This document shows positions 24,755 to 33,051 of a stretch of 64,000 bases of DNA, in pieces. The translations under genes were made by a program, and so were the position numbers. The stretch is from Cellulosimicrobium protaetiae. GTDB taxonomy: Bacteria > Actinomycetota > Actinomycetes > Actinomycetales > Cellulomonadaceae. The stretch's first letter is position 1, and each line of letters starts with the position of its first letter. The stretch spans positions 1,612,001-1,676,000 of the forward strand of contig NZ_CP052757.1 of NCBI RefSeq assembly GCF_009708005.2. Direction: 5' to 3'. The notes below the pieces were generated by a model, which was not told where the DNA came from, did not search any database, and worked only from the letters and a program-made list of their open reading frames with translations.

Positions 24755-26769
24755 AGGGCGGACTCCGCCCGCACCGGACCGGTGAGGTAGAGCCGCAGGC
24801 GGCGCCGGGCGCTCGCCCGGCCCTCGCCCGTCAGCGCGACGGAACGCACGGCCGCGCCGAGCACGGCGCCGACGCGCGCGACCGCCCACCCGGCGCGGCC
24901 GTGGTGCTTGCGCAGGTAGCGCTCCTGCGAGGCGTGGAAGTGCGTCTCGCGCCGGGTCGGGTCGGTGCTGGTCGCGCCACCGAGGTGCGTCGCGCGCGCC
25001 TCCGGCACGACGGCGTGCCGCCAGCCGGCCCGGACGGCGCGGTACGCCCAGTCGGTCTCCTCCGCGTAGAGGAAGAACCGCTCGTCGAGGCCGCCGAGCT
25101 CCTCGACCGCGGCGGCGTCGAGCAGCAGCACCGACCCGATGACGAACGAGCGGTCCGCCGGGGTCCGTCGCAGCCGCGCGAGGCCGACGGCCTCGATCCA
25201 CGTGGCCGCGGGCGAGGGGAACGGCCACACGACCCGGGCGGGCGTCCCCTCGTCGTCGACCTGCTGCGGCCCCACGCTCGCGACCCGGGGGGACGCGTGC
25301 AGCGCTCGGTGCAGGGTCTCGACGTCCTCGGGCGTCACGACGGCGTCCGGGTTGAGCAGCAGGACGTCGGCCCCCGGCGCCTGCCGGTGGGCGAGCGCGT
25401 GGTTCACGCCGGCGGCGAAGCCCCCGTTGCGCCCGGGGTCGAGGTAGCGACCCCCGGCCAGCTCGGTGATCTCCCGGATCTCGGGCAGCGACGAGTTGTC
25501 CACGACCGTGATCGGGTACTTCCCGGCGAGCGGGGCGAGCGCGTCGCGCACCATGGCGGGCGACCCGTAGGCGACGACCACGACCTCGGGCGGCGTGGAC
25601 GCCGACGCGCCGCGCGGCGCCGTCGTGGGGGTGGTTGGTGCCGCGCCCCCGGAGACGGCGGTGGTGTACAGGTCCTCGTAGCGGCGGGCGACCTCGGCCC
25701 AGGAGCACGACGCCGCACGGTCCGCCGCCGCGGCGCGCAGCCGGTCGGCGAGGCCGTCCTCGTCCAGGACGCGCACGAGGGCGGCGCGGAGCGCGTCGGG
25801 GTCGTCGGGCGGCACGAGCAGGCCGGCACCGCCCACGACGTCGGGCAGCGCGCCCGTCCGGCTCGCGACCACGGGGACGCCGCACGCCATCGCCTCGACC
25901 GCGACCCGGCCGAACTGCTCGACCCAGCCCGGCGTCTCGCGCGACGGGACGGCGAGCGCGTCGAGGTCGCGGTAGAAGGCGACGAGGTCGTCGCCGTCGA
26001 GCGCGCCCACGAACCGCACCCGGTCCCCGAGCGGGCGGGCGGCCCGTTCGAGGGAGGCGCGGTCCGGACCCTCCCCGGCGAGGACGAGGTCGAGCCGGTC
26101 GTCGGCCGCGACCGCGGCGAGGAGCGCGTCGACGCCCTTGTGGGACGCGAGCCGCCCGGCGTACCCGACGCGGAGTCGCCTCGGGGTGCGACCCGTGCTG
26201 GGTCCCGGGGGGACGGCGTCGGGTGCGGGGGAGAAGACCGCCGGGTCCACGCCCAGCGGGACGGTCTCGACGCGGCCGCGTGCGCCCTTGGCGCGCACGA
26301 TCCGCCCGGCCTCGTCGTTGCAGACCGACACCGCGGCCGCGCCGCGGAGCGCGCGCGCCTCGAACCACCGGAACGGCCACGGGTAGCGCTTGGCGAGGTT
26401 CTGCGCGGAGTACAGGACGTAGGGCGGGGCCGGGCGGCGACCGAGGAGAGCACGCAGGCGGCGCAGGGCCAGGACCTCCGCCGTCGCGAGCGCGAACGGC
26501 TCCTCGTGCAGGTCGAGGACGTCCCAGTCCTGGCCGAGCGCGCGCCACAGGGGGACGGGGTCGTAGACGAAGAGCGCCGGGTGCGTCCCGAACGTCCGCA
26601 CCCCCCGCACCGGCTCGCCCGGGCGCGGCACGAGCGGGACCGTCGTGCCGCCCTCGTCCCACGCGCGCGCGGACAGGAGCCGCACGTCGAGGCCACGCGC
26701 CCGGAGCGCGCGCTCGCGCTCGCGCCAGGCGTCGACGACGGCGCTGTGCGAGACGCGGAGGACCTTCAT
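24751..26769 (-). CDS. GT4–GT2 fusion glycosyltransferase
   Basis: A 672-residue protein with two different glycosyltransferase folds in one chain. Residues 1-385 form a GT-B/GT4 enzyme: G-Y-A-G-R-L-A-S-H-K-G near 215 and W-V-E-Q-F-G-R-V-A-V-E-A-M-A-C-G as donor motif. A Thr/Pro/Ala linker (about 388-405) leads to a GT-A/GT2 domain (about 408-630). That domain has V-V-V-A-Y-G, V-V-D-N-S-S, N-G-G-F-A-A-G-V-N, L-L-N-P-D-A (the DxD equivalent) and F-F-L-Y-A-E-E-T-D-W, typical of rhamnosyltransferase-like GT2s. It may add two successive sugars. First gene of the five-gene operon. ATG 26769 has no Shine-Dalgarno; a GACAAT hexamer 7 nt upstream suggests a leaderless start. Confidence 0.87.
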   Translation of the reverse strand: MKVLRVSHSAVVDAWRERERALRARGLDVRLLSARAWDEGGTTVPLVPRPGEPVRGVRTFGTHPALFVYDPVPLWRALGQDWDVLDLHEEPFALATAEVLALRRLRALLGRRPAPPYVLYSAQNLAKRYPWPFRWFEARALRGAAAVSVCNDEAGRIVRAKGARGRVETVPLGVDPAVFSPAPDAVPPGPSTGRTPRRLRVGYAGRLASHKGVDALLAAVAADDRLDLVLAGEGPDRASLERAARPLGDRVRFVGALDGDDLVAFYRDLDALAVPSRETPGWVEQFGRVAVEAMACGVPVVASRTGALPDVVGGAGLLVPPDDPDALRAALVRVLDEDGLADRLRAAAADRAASCSWAEVARRYEDLYTTAVSGGAAPTTPTTAPRGASASTPPEVVVVAYGSPAMVRDALAPLAGKYPITVVDNSSLPEIREITELAGGRYLDPGRNGGFAAGVNHALAHRQAPGADVLLLNPDAVVTPEDVETLHRALHASPRVASVGPQQVDDEGTPARVVWPFPSPAATWIEAVGLARLRRTPADRSFVIGSVLLLDAAAVEELGGLDERFFLYAEETDWAYRAVRAGWRHAVVPEARATHLGGATSTDPTRRETHFHASQERYLRKHHGRAGWAVARVGAVLGAAVRSVALTGEGRASARRRLRLYLTGPVRAESAL

Positions 26770-26776
26770 GTGGGAG

Positions 26777-26826
26777 ATTGTCCCCCAGCGGAGGGCGGAT
26801 CCCGCGGGATTCTGCCGATTTCACCC
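26777..26826 (-). promoter_or_regulatory. Promoter of the GT-fusion/Wzy operon and shared TTTCACCC element
   Basis: GACAAT (minus strand, 26782-26777) lies 7 nt before the ATG at 26769, as in a leaderless start. TTTCACCC (plus strand, 26819-26826) lies in the 126-bp divergent gap. Measured from its dyad axis it is 44 bp from this -10, but in inverted orientation. No TAnnnT was found for the plus-strand gene at 26896. Confidence 0.4.
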
Positions 26827-26895
26827 CGTCCGTCCGGTGCCGTCGTCCCGACCCCGGGAGGCGCCGGGCCGGACCGACGACCCAGGAGGAGCCAG

Positions 26896-27867
26896 GTGAG
26901 CGACGCACCCCGGGCGGGCGGCCCGCGCGCCGCGTACCCGCGCGTCAGCGTCGTCCTCGCGACCAACCGCGGCGGCCCGTTCCTCGCCGAGGCCCTGGCC
27001 TCGGCCCTCGCCCAGTCCCTGCCCGCGGCCGAGCTCGTGGTCGTCGACGACGGCTCGCCCGACCCCGCGACGCTCCGCGGGATCGTCGAGGCGGTCCCGG
27101 TCCCGGACGGCGCCCCCCGCCCGCGGCTCGTGCGGCGCGCGCCGTCCGGGGTGTCGGCGTCGCGCAACGCCGGGGTCAGCGAGACGACGGGCGAGCTCGT
27201 CGCGTTCCTCGACGACGACGACCGCTGGCACCCCGACCGGCTCCGCCGCCACGTCGAGGCCATGGTCGAGCAGCCCGGGACCGTCGTGAGCTACTGCGCG
27301 ATGCGGACCGTCGACGCCGACGGCGCGGAGCTCGTCGCGGCGGACCAGCGCGCCGCGCACGACCGGCGGGACGTCATCCGTGGGCCCGGCGTCATGCTCC
27401 CCAACCTCGTCGTCCGGCGCGAGACGTTCGACGCCGTCGGCGGGTTCGACCCGGCGTACCGGCAGGGCGAGGACCTCGACCTCGTGCTCAAGGCCGCGGC
27501 CCTCGGACCCTTCGTGTTCGTCGACGACGTGCTCGTCGACTACCGCCACCACGCGTCGAACACCACCCGGTCGTACCGCGACCTGGCCACGAGCATCCGG
27601 AGGATCCTGCGCCGGCACCGCGACTCGGCCGTCGCAGCGGGTCGTCGCGACCTCGTCGACGCCTACGACGACCGCCTGCGCGCCAACGACCGGTTCGCCT
27701 GGTGGAGCGCGGGACGCGCGGCGCGTGCTGCCTGGCGGGATCGTCGAGTCACGGCTGTGATCGCGGACGCCGCCTGGGTCGCGGCCTTCGCTCCGACGGC
27801 ACCGGTCGCACGGACGGCGGGGCGTGTCCGGGCACGGTGGCGGTCGCGAGGCGGGCCCGCTGGTTGA
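26896..27867 (+). CDS. GT2-family glycosyltransferase
   Basis: A 323-residue GT-A-fold inverting glycosyltransferase. V-S-V-V-L-A-T-N-R-G-G-P-F-L opens the nucleotide-binding domain. L-V-V-V-D-D-G-S-P-D, S-A-S-R-N-A-G-V-S and the metal-binding F-L-D-D-D-D-R-W-H-P follow, then G-E-D-L-D-L near residue 192, a catalytic-base motif. The C-terminal 80 residues are helical and Arg/Ala-rich. The GTG at 26896 has AGGAGG 7 nt upstream; the much longer upstream frame is antisense to the GT fusion. It is a single-gene transcript, divergent from the Wzy operon. Confidence 0.87.
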   Translation: MSDAPRAGGPRAAYPRVSVVLATNRGGPFLAEALASALAQSLPAAELVVVDDGSPDPATLRGIVEAVPVPDGAPRPRLVRRAPSGVSASRNAGVSETTGELVAFLDDDDRWHPDRLRRHVEAMVEQPGTVVSYCAMRTVDADGAELVAADQRAAHDRRDVIRGPGVMLPNLVVRRETFDAVGGFDPAYRQGEDLDLVLKAAALGPFVFVDDVLVDYRHHASNTTRSYRDLATSIRRILRRHRDSAVAAGRRDLVDAYDDRLRANDRFAWWSAGRAARAAWRDRRVTAVIADAAWVAAFAPTAPVARTAGRVRARWRSRGGPAG

Positions 27868-27972
27868 GTTCGCGGTCGGCGGGAACTGGTGGAAAGCCGC
27901 TCCCTCCGTTCGCCGGTCACGGTGACGGCCGACCGCGTCACCCGCGCCCGGAGGAGCGCGACCCCGCGGAGG

Positions 27973-28665
27973 TCATCGTTCGCAGCGACGGAGGATCTCC
28001 TCGACGACGCCGGCGGCCAGCAGCGACGCGTCCTGCGCTCGCGTGGTGTCGACGACCAGACCGTCCGGACCCCGGGCGGCGGCGATCCGGCGGTTCCAGC
28101 GCGAACGGAAGACGTGGTTGGCGAGAAGCTCTTCGTCGGTACGGCCCCGGGCGTGAGGCCGACCGTTCGAGCGCATGCGGTCGAGGCGAACCGGGAAGCT
28201 GCACACGACGTTCACGGCCAGGTCCGGCGAGGGCATCGACCGGTAGAGCAGATCCGGTCGTCGCGAGCCCTCGGCGAGGGTCGCGTACCGCTTCAGGGGT
28301 CCCTCGTCGAGGAGGACGATCTGTCCCGCACCGACGTGCGCGTGCAGCTCCCGCGCCTTGGCGATGACGTAGGCGAACGCGCGAGCACGGGGACTCAGCG
28401 CAACTCGTGGATTGACGAGCGCCCAGAGGAGGAAGTCGACGTTCGTGTAGCCCGCCGCGACAGCGCGTGCCCGATCGAGCGAACGATCTCCCGGGTCGAT
28501 GTCGACGAGACGGAACTCGTCCGCCCGCACCTGGAGCGCGCTCACGATGCCGGCGACGAGCGTGGACTTCCCGGCGCAGGAGAGCCCGAAGATCTCGACG
28601 ACCTGGTGGGACCCGCCTCGCTCCGTCGTGCGGCCCGACCGGACACCGCGGCACGGCTTCGTCAT
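27973..28665 (-). CDS. P-loop kinase-like protein
   Basis: A 230-residue protein with a Walker A motif G-L-S-C-A-G-K-S-T (residues 27-35) after a beta strand, and a Walker B-like I-V-L-L-D-E-G-P near residue 115. R-L-D-R-M-R-S-N-G-R-P-H-A-R-G-R-T gives an Arg-rich lid. The overall plan is that of small-molecule kinases (APS-kinase/nucleoside-kinase/thymidylate-kinase-like); the substrate cannot be read. The ATG at 28665 overlaps the stop of the upstream four-module fusion by 4 nt, so the two are translationally coupled and probably act together. Bases 27868-27972 to its 3' side hold no gene and no clear terminator. Confidence 0.7.
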   Translation of the reverse strand: MTKPCRGVRSGRTTERGGSHQVVEIFGLSCAGKSTLVAGIVSALQVRADEFRLVDIDPGDRSLDRARAVAAGYTNVDFLLWALVNPRVALSPRARAFAYVIAKARELHAHVGAGQIVLLDEGPLKRYATLAEGSRRPDLLYRSMPSPDLAVNVVCSFPVRLDRMRSNGRPHARGRTDEELLANHVFRSRWNRRIAAARGPDGLVVDTTRAQDASLLAAGVVEEILRRCER

Positions 28666-30962
28666 GAGGACCGGCCCGCAGACCGTGCCCGCCACCGTGC
28701 CCAGAGCGTGTAGCGCCACAGGATCGTGCCCTTGGCGCCCCGTGCGGCACCGTAGGCGCGTCGCGCGAGCCCCGTCGCCCGCACGCGAGGCACGCCGACG
28801 AGGCTCCGAGCACGATGACGCCGGCGGTGCGAGCGCTGCTCCTGCTCCGAGCCGTCGAGCAGCACCGCGAGCGGCATCCCCGTGTACGGCAGCCAGCGCT
28901 TGTCGTACGACATGTCGCCGACAGGGCGGTCCGGTGCGAAGCCAGGCGCCACGTCGACGAAGGTCGCGCTCCGCTCGAGCGGCGGCGGGTCGCCCTCGTA
29001 GCGGTACATGAACTCGAAGTCGACGATCCGGAGACCGAGCGCACGGTCGACGACGAAGTTCTGGGGCTTCGCGTCGACGAGGTCGTACCCGAGCTCGTGG
29101 AGACGGCGGAGCACCACGACCATCTGGCGCAGGACCGGGAGCGGGACGAGACGCGGGCTCCTCGGCGTGTCGAGAGGACCGAGGACGTCGTCGTAGAACG
29201 GGCACGTGAACCAGTTCGGCCCGGAGTCCAGGACGGGCGGGACAGCGTCCACGAGGCCGGAGAGCTCGCGCATCGCCCAGACCTCGCGCTCCATGAAGCG
29301 CAGGAAACCGCGGGCGAACGTCTTGCGCACGACGGGGCCGTCCGAGCCGGCGACGATCTCGACGCGGGCTCGCCGCCCGCGGCTCAGCGTCCGGAGCACC
29401 GAGACGTCGGTCCGGAGCTCCGCGCGGCGCTCGTCCACGTCGGCACGGATCCTCTCCACGGCGTCCGGGACCGCGACCTCGAGGTACTCCCAGGCCTCCT
29501 CCTCGTTGTCGGACGAGTGGATCGGGTTGAACGCACCGTCGCCGTCGGTCCGCGCCTCGATCGCGCGCCGGACCCGTTGCTTCGCGACGACCACCTCGGC
29601 GTTGGTGAGGTGCGGGTAGCGGCCCTGGAGGTCGGGGCCGGGCGGGTCGGGGTCGTGGTGGAGCGCGGCGACGACGACGACCGGGTCCCCACCGCTCACC
29701 GGGAACGGCCCCTGCCCCCAGTTGCCGCCGCGCAGGCTCCGCGCCGTGCGGGCGCGCGCCTCGTCGTCCAGCTCGATCACCTCGACGACGTCGAACCCGA
29801 CGTGCTCGAGCTCGTCCAGGACGTCCGCCGTCGGCAGCGTGGCGAGCGTGCGTCGGCGGACGAGGAAGACGGTGAGCTCCGAGTCCTCGCGCGGGACACC
29901 CGTGCTCGTGCCGAGAGCCGCCTCGATCCACGGGTTGGAGGGCGCGAAGCGACGCAGCGCGTCCAACGGCGGCCGCCAGCCCACCGCGGCGAGGTAGTCG
30001 TCGACGTCCTCGAGCGTGCGCATCGTGGAGGCGCCGAGGGGCGCGGCCAGCCGGGCGACCTCCGCCGGGTAGTCGTGCTCGGGGTCCGGGTCCGTGCGGC
30101 CCAGGAGCACGGAGGGGAACCCAGAGGACGGACCCTTGTGGTAGACGGCGTGGTAGGCGAGCGAACGCAGGTGGTCCTCCGGGGCCGGCACGAGGAACCC
30201 GCTCGTGTGCACCACCGCCCGGTCGAGGAGCCCCGTCGCGAGCGGGGGAGGGTAGTAGGCCGCGCCCTGGAAGTCCGAGTGGTCCAGCCCGGAGGCGCTG
30301 TAGAGGTCGACGGGCAGGACCCCGGGCTCCGACTCGAGGAGAGCGCGGAGCGCGTCGGTGTCGTCGTCCGCGACGAGGACGTCGAGGTCCTCTCCCGGCG
30401 CGATGTCGGGCAACGTCTCGAACCAGCGGAGCACGGCATACCGCAGCCCCGCCTCCTTGAGGCGCTCCGCCAGGCCGGCGGGCCCCCAGACGGGGGAGAA
30501 GTAGGTCCGCGGCGCGGGCTCGCGATGCTGCGGGACCTCGTAGACGTCGAGGCGGATCCCGTCGCACACGACGTGGCCCTGGTCACGGAGCCGCCCGATC
30601 GTCCGGCCCGCGAGCGCGGCGGCCCGGCGCTCGACGTCTTGCGCGCCGGTGCTCCGCTCGACGACGACCTGGCCGACGTGGTGGAGGTCGCGGTGCGCCC
30701 ACAGGGCCCGTGCCCACCGACCACGGAGGACGAGCACGTCGGTGCTGTTGCGGATCGCCTGGTCAGGCGACGTCAGCGGGTGGACGCGGTGCGCGAGGTC
30801 GTCGCCGACGTCCGAGCGGACCGCCGCCAGGTGCTCGGGCGGGACGAGCCCCAGGTAGCGGCTGGTGAGCCCGGACCGTTCGAGGGCACGCGCGAGCACC
30901 CCGTCCGTGGCCCCGATCTCGAGGACACGCGCACCGGGTGGCACGACAGACGCGAGATCCAC
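28662..30962 (-). CDS. Four-module fusion: methyltransferase-like, nucleotidyltransferase-like, NDK-like and kinase-like
   Basis: A 766-residue cytosolic protein whose architecture I do not recognise. Residues 1-140 show a truncated SAM-methyltransferase-like start (V-L-E-I-G-A-T-D-G, 13-21). About 155-345 resembles a nucleotidyltransferase fold, with E-D-L-D-V-L-V (191-197) and a third Asp at 219. About 362-500 resembles nucleoside diphosphate kinase: a beta-alpha start, then N-P-I-H-S-S-D-N with His482 where NDK has its phospho-His in N-V-I-H-G-S-D-S. About 530-690 is protein-kinase-like: K547 in V-V-R-K-T, catalytic Asp630/Lys632/Asn635 in Y-D-L-V-D-A-K-P-Q-N, and Asp648 in V-D-F-E. The GTG at 30962 lies 6 nt after TAGGGT, suggesting a leaderless start. 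The role is perhaps phosphorylation or nucleotidylation of a glycan precursor; this is inference. Confidence 0.7.
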   Translation of the reverse strand: MDLASVVPPGARVLEIGATDGVLARALERSGLTSRYLGLVPPEHLAAVRSDVGDDLAHRVHPLTSPDQAIRNSTDVLVLRGRWARALWAHRDLHHVGQVVVERSTGAQDVERRAAALAGRTIGRLRDQGHVVCDGIRLDVYEVPQHREPAPRTYFSPVWGPAGLAERLKEAGLRYAVLRWFETLPDIAPGEDLDVLVADDDTDALRALLESEPGVLPVDLYSASGLDHSDFQGAAYYPPPLATGLLDRAVVHTSGFLVPAPEDHLRSLAYHAVYHKGPSSGFPSVLLGRTDPDPEHDYPAEVARLAAPLGASTMRTLEDVDDYLAAVGWRPPLDALRRFAPSNPWIEAALGTSTGVPREDSELTVFLVRRRTLATLPTADVLDELEHVGFDVVEVIELDDEARARTARSLRGGNWGQGPFPVSGGDPVVVVAALHHDPDPPGPDLQGRYPHLTNAEVVVAKQRVRRAIEARTDGDGAFNPIHSSDNEEEAWEYLEVAVPDAVERIRADVDERRAELRTDVSVLRTLSRGRRARVEIVAGSDGPVVRKTFARGFLRFMEREVWAMRELSGLVDAVPPVLDSGPNWFTCPFYDDVLGPLDTPRSPRLVPLPVLRQMVVVLRRLHELGYDLVDAKPQNFVVDRALGLRIVDFEFMYRYEGDPPPLERSATFVDVAPGFAPDRPVGDMSYDKRWLPYTGMPLAVLLDGSEQEQRSHRRRHRARSLVGVPRVRATGLARRAYGAARGAKGTILWRYTLWARWRARSAGRSS

Positions 30963-30968
30963 ACGGCG

Positions 30969-31089
30969 ACCCTATGGCAACGGAAACCGTGCACGAGCCG
31001 CTCATCCGGAATTCACCCGGGCGACATCGGGACGTGCGCGTCGGTGTCGCCCGGACGGCGGGTCCGAGCGACCCGGGCCCCGCTATGCT
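30969..31089. promoter_or_regulatory. Divergent promoters of the kinase fusion and a GT2 gene with a TTCACCC element
   Basis: Minus strand: TAGGGT (30974-30969) ends 6 nt before the GTG at 30962. Plus strand: TATGCT (31084-31089) precedes the gene starting at 31135. Between them ATTCACCCGGG (31011-31021) has its axis 44 bp from the minus -10 and 65 bp from the plus -10. Confidence 0.5.
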
Positions 31090-31134
31090 CGGCGGGTCGT
31101 GGACGACCCCGCGATCCCGGACGAGGAGAGGCGC

Positions 31135-32052
31135 ATGGAGGACGCTCCCCGTCGGGCTGACGACCTGCCGAGAGTCACGGTCATCATCCCGGTGTACAAC
31201 GACGTCGAGCGTCTGAGGCTGTGCCTCGACGCCCTCGCTCAGCAGGACTACCCGGCCGACCGGCTGGACGTCGTCGTGGTCGACAACGCGTCGACCGTCG
31301 ACCTGCGCCCGGCGCTCCCCGACGACGACCGGTTCGTCATGGTCCGTGAGCTGCGGAAGGGGTCGTACGCGGCACGCAACGCCGGGCTCGAGGTCGCGAC
31401 GGGCGAGGTGCTCGCCTTCACGGACGCGGACTGTCGACCCTGGCGGGACTGGCTGAGCACCGCGGTCGCCATGCTGAAGGCGCCCGGCGCACCCGACGCG
31501 GTCGGCGGACGGATCCGGCTGGTGTTCCGGGACGGCCCGGAGCCCACGACGGGACCCGAGCTGTACGAGTCGGTCCACGGGTTCGACCAGGAGCGCTTCG
31601 TCACGACGTTCCACTTCGCCGCGACCGCGAACCTCGTCGCGACGTCCGAGGCGGTCCGCGGCGTCGGTGGCTTCGACCCGGCGCTCCAGTCCGGAGGGGA
31701 CGACGACTTCGGTCACCGGTTGGCAGCGAGCGGCCGCCGCCTCGCCTACGCGCCGGACGCGGTCGTCGACCACCCCTCCCGGCCGTCGTGGTCGGAGCTC
31801 ACCACCAAGTCGGTCCGCATCGCCAAGGGGATGGCGGACCTCAGCGCGTCGGGACCGTTGCGGGAGGCCGGGCGTGCCGCGGTGGGCGAGCTTCGTGCCG
31901 GGACGTCCGTCTGGCTGACCATCTGGCGCAAGCCGTGGCCGACGACGCCGCGGGGAAGGGCCGGCTACGCCGCGGCACTGAGCTGGGTGAGCGTCATCCG
32001 GCTGGCGACCTGGACGCCGCGGCTGGTCCGTCGGTCCCTGCGCCGCGGCTGA
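31135..32052 (+). CDS. GT2-family glycosyltransferase
   Basis: A 305-residue GT-A-fold enzyme. T-V-I-I-P-V-Y-N-D opens it (about 22-30), then V-V-V-D-N-A-S-T, Y-A-A-R-N-A-G-L-E, and the metal-binding F-T-D-A-D-C-R-P. G-G-F-D-P-A-L-Q-S-G-G-D-D-D-F-G carries the catalytic-base region. The ATG at 31135 is preferred because GAGGAGAGG lies 3 nt upstream. An in-frame GTG at 31099, 9 nt after the -10, would add 12 residues and is an alternative. Monocistronic, convergent with the next gene (15-nt gap). Confidence 0.86.
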   Translation: MEDAPRRADDLPRVTVIIPVYNDVERLRLCLDALAQQDYPADRLDVVVVDNASTVDLRPALPDDDRFVMVRELRKGSYAARNAGLEVATGEVLAFTDADCRPWRDWLSTAVAMLKAPGAPDAVGGRIRLVFRDGPEPTTGPELYESVHGFDQERFVTTFHFAATANLVATSEAVRGVGGFDPALQSGGDDDFGHRLAASGRRLAYAPDAVVDHPSRPSWSELTTKSVRIAKGMADLSASGPLREAGRAAVGELRAGTSVWLTIWRKPWPTTPRGRAGYAAALSWVSVIRLATWTPRLVRRSLRRG

Positions 32053-32067
32053 CGGTCACGCCGCCGG

Positions 32068-33051
32068 TCACGCCGGGTCGCGGCCGTCGACCGATCGGTC
32101 CGGCGGGGCGACCTGCGGCATCGTGGCAGGGGGAACCACCCGGCGGCCTCGTGACCAGCCTGCGCGCCACACGACGTCGGCGATGTCGGCCGGGTTCCAG
32201 AGGCGGGCCACCTTACGCAGGGCGCGAGCCGCGGCCGCGCGCCGGGCGGGCGACGTCGAGACGGATCCCTGACGGGTGGTGACGATCCCGTCGCCCCTCG
32301 GCACCTCGGCGGTCGACCGCACCAGGGATCGCGCGACGAGGGCGTACCGGTACTCGAGCCAGCGCGAGCCGACGCCGTAGGCGTACGCCTGCCGGTAGAC
32401 GGCCAGCACACCCTCCCGTCGGCGCACCCGCAGCACGAGCGCGGGGTCGAACGCGAGCCGGTAGCCGGCGATCTGCAGACGGAGGCACAGGTCGTCGTCC
32501 TCGCGCGTCGCGGCCGTCTCGTCGAAGCCGCCCACCGAGCGGAACGCCGCGGACCGCACACCGAGGTTGCCGGCACCCGCGGTCACGAACCCGGGGAGGA
32601 AGTCGAGCGTCGTCAGCCCGTGCTCCTGGGGCGACCAGGTCACCGCGACCCGGTGCCGGGGTGTCGGGACCGTCTCGAACCGTCCCGCGACCACGTCGTG
32701 CGCGTCGAGGGCGCGGCGCATCCCGGCCACCCAGCCTGGACCGACCCGGTCGTCGGCGTCGCAGAACGCGAGCCGCGAGGACCTGGCCACCGCGGCGCCG
32801 GCGTTGCGTGCCGCACCGGGGCCGCGGACCGCGGACGCGTCGACCAGCCGCAGCTCCGGCATCCGGCGCCCCCACCGGCGGACGAGGTCCGGCGTCCCGT
32901 CGGTCGACCCGTTGTCGCAGACGAGGACCTCCCAGGGGTGCTCGGGCCGCTGCTCGAGGAGAGCGCCGAGCTGGACCTCGATCGTCCCGGCCGCGTCGTA
33001 CGCGGGGACGATCACCGAAAGCTCCGGGACGGCCGCCTCGTTCCCGCTCAC
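32068..33051 (-). CDS. GT2-family glycosyltransferase
   Basis: A 327-residue GT-A enzyme. L-S-V-I-V-P-A-Y-D-A-A opens it, then V-L-V-C-D-N-G-S-T-D, G-A-A-R-N-A-G-A-A, A-F-C-D-A-D-D-R-V (DxD) and F-D-E-T-A-A-T-R-E-D-D-D-L. The C-terminal tail (about 255-327) is basic and helical. GTG 33051 makes a GTGA overlap with the deacetylase gene upstream; the longer frame is a shadow. Last gene of the eight-gene ABC-exporter operon reading from 40050 down to 32068. Confidence 0.85.
   Translation of the reverse strand: MSGNEAAVPELSVIVPAYDAAGTIEVQLGALLEQRPEHPWEVLVCDNGSTDGTPDLVRRWGRRMPELRLVDASAVRGPGAARNAGAAVARSSRLAFCDADDRVGPGWVAGMRRALDAHDVVAGRFETVPTPRHRVAVTWSPQEHGLTTLDFLPGFVTAGAGNLGVRSAAFRSVGGFDETAATREDDDLCLRLQIAGYRLAFDPALVLRVRRREGVLAVYRQAYAYGVGSRWLEYRYALVARSLVRSTAEVPRGDGIVTTRQGSVSTSPARRAAAARALRKVARLWNPADIADVVWRAGWSRGRRVVPPATMPQVAPPDRSVDGRDPA

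Noticed and set aside
24901-26895. Upstream extension of the plus-strand GT2 frame
   Set aside because: It is antisense to the GT fusion. The GTG at 26896 has a good Shine-Dalgarno and begins right at the GT2 fold.
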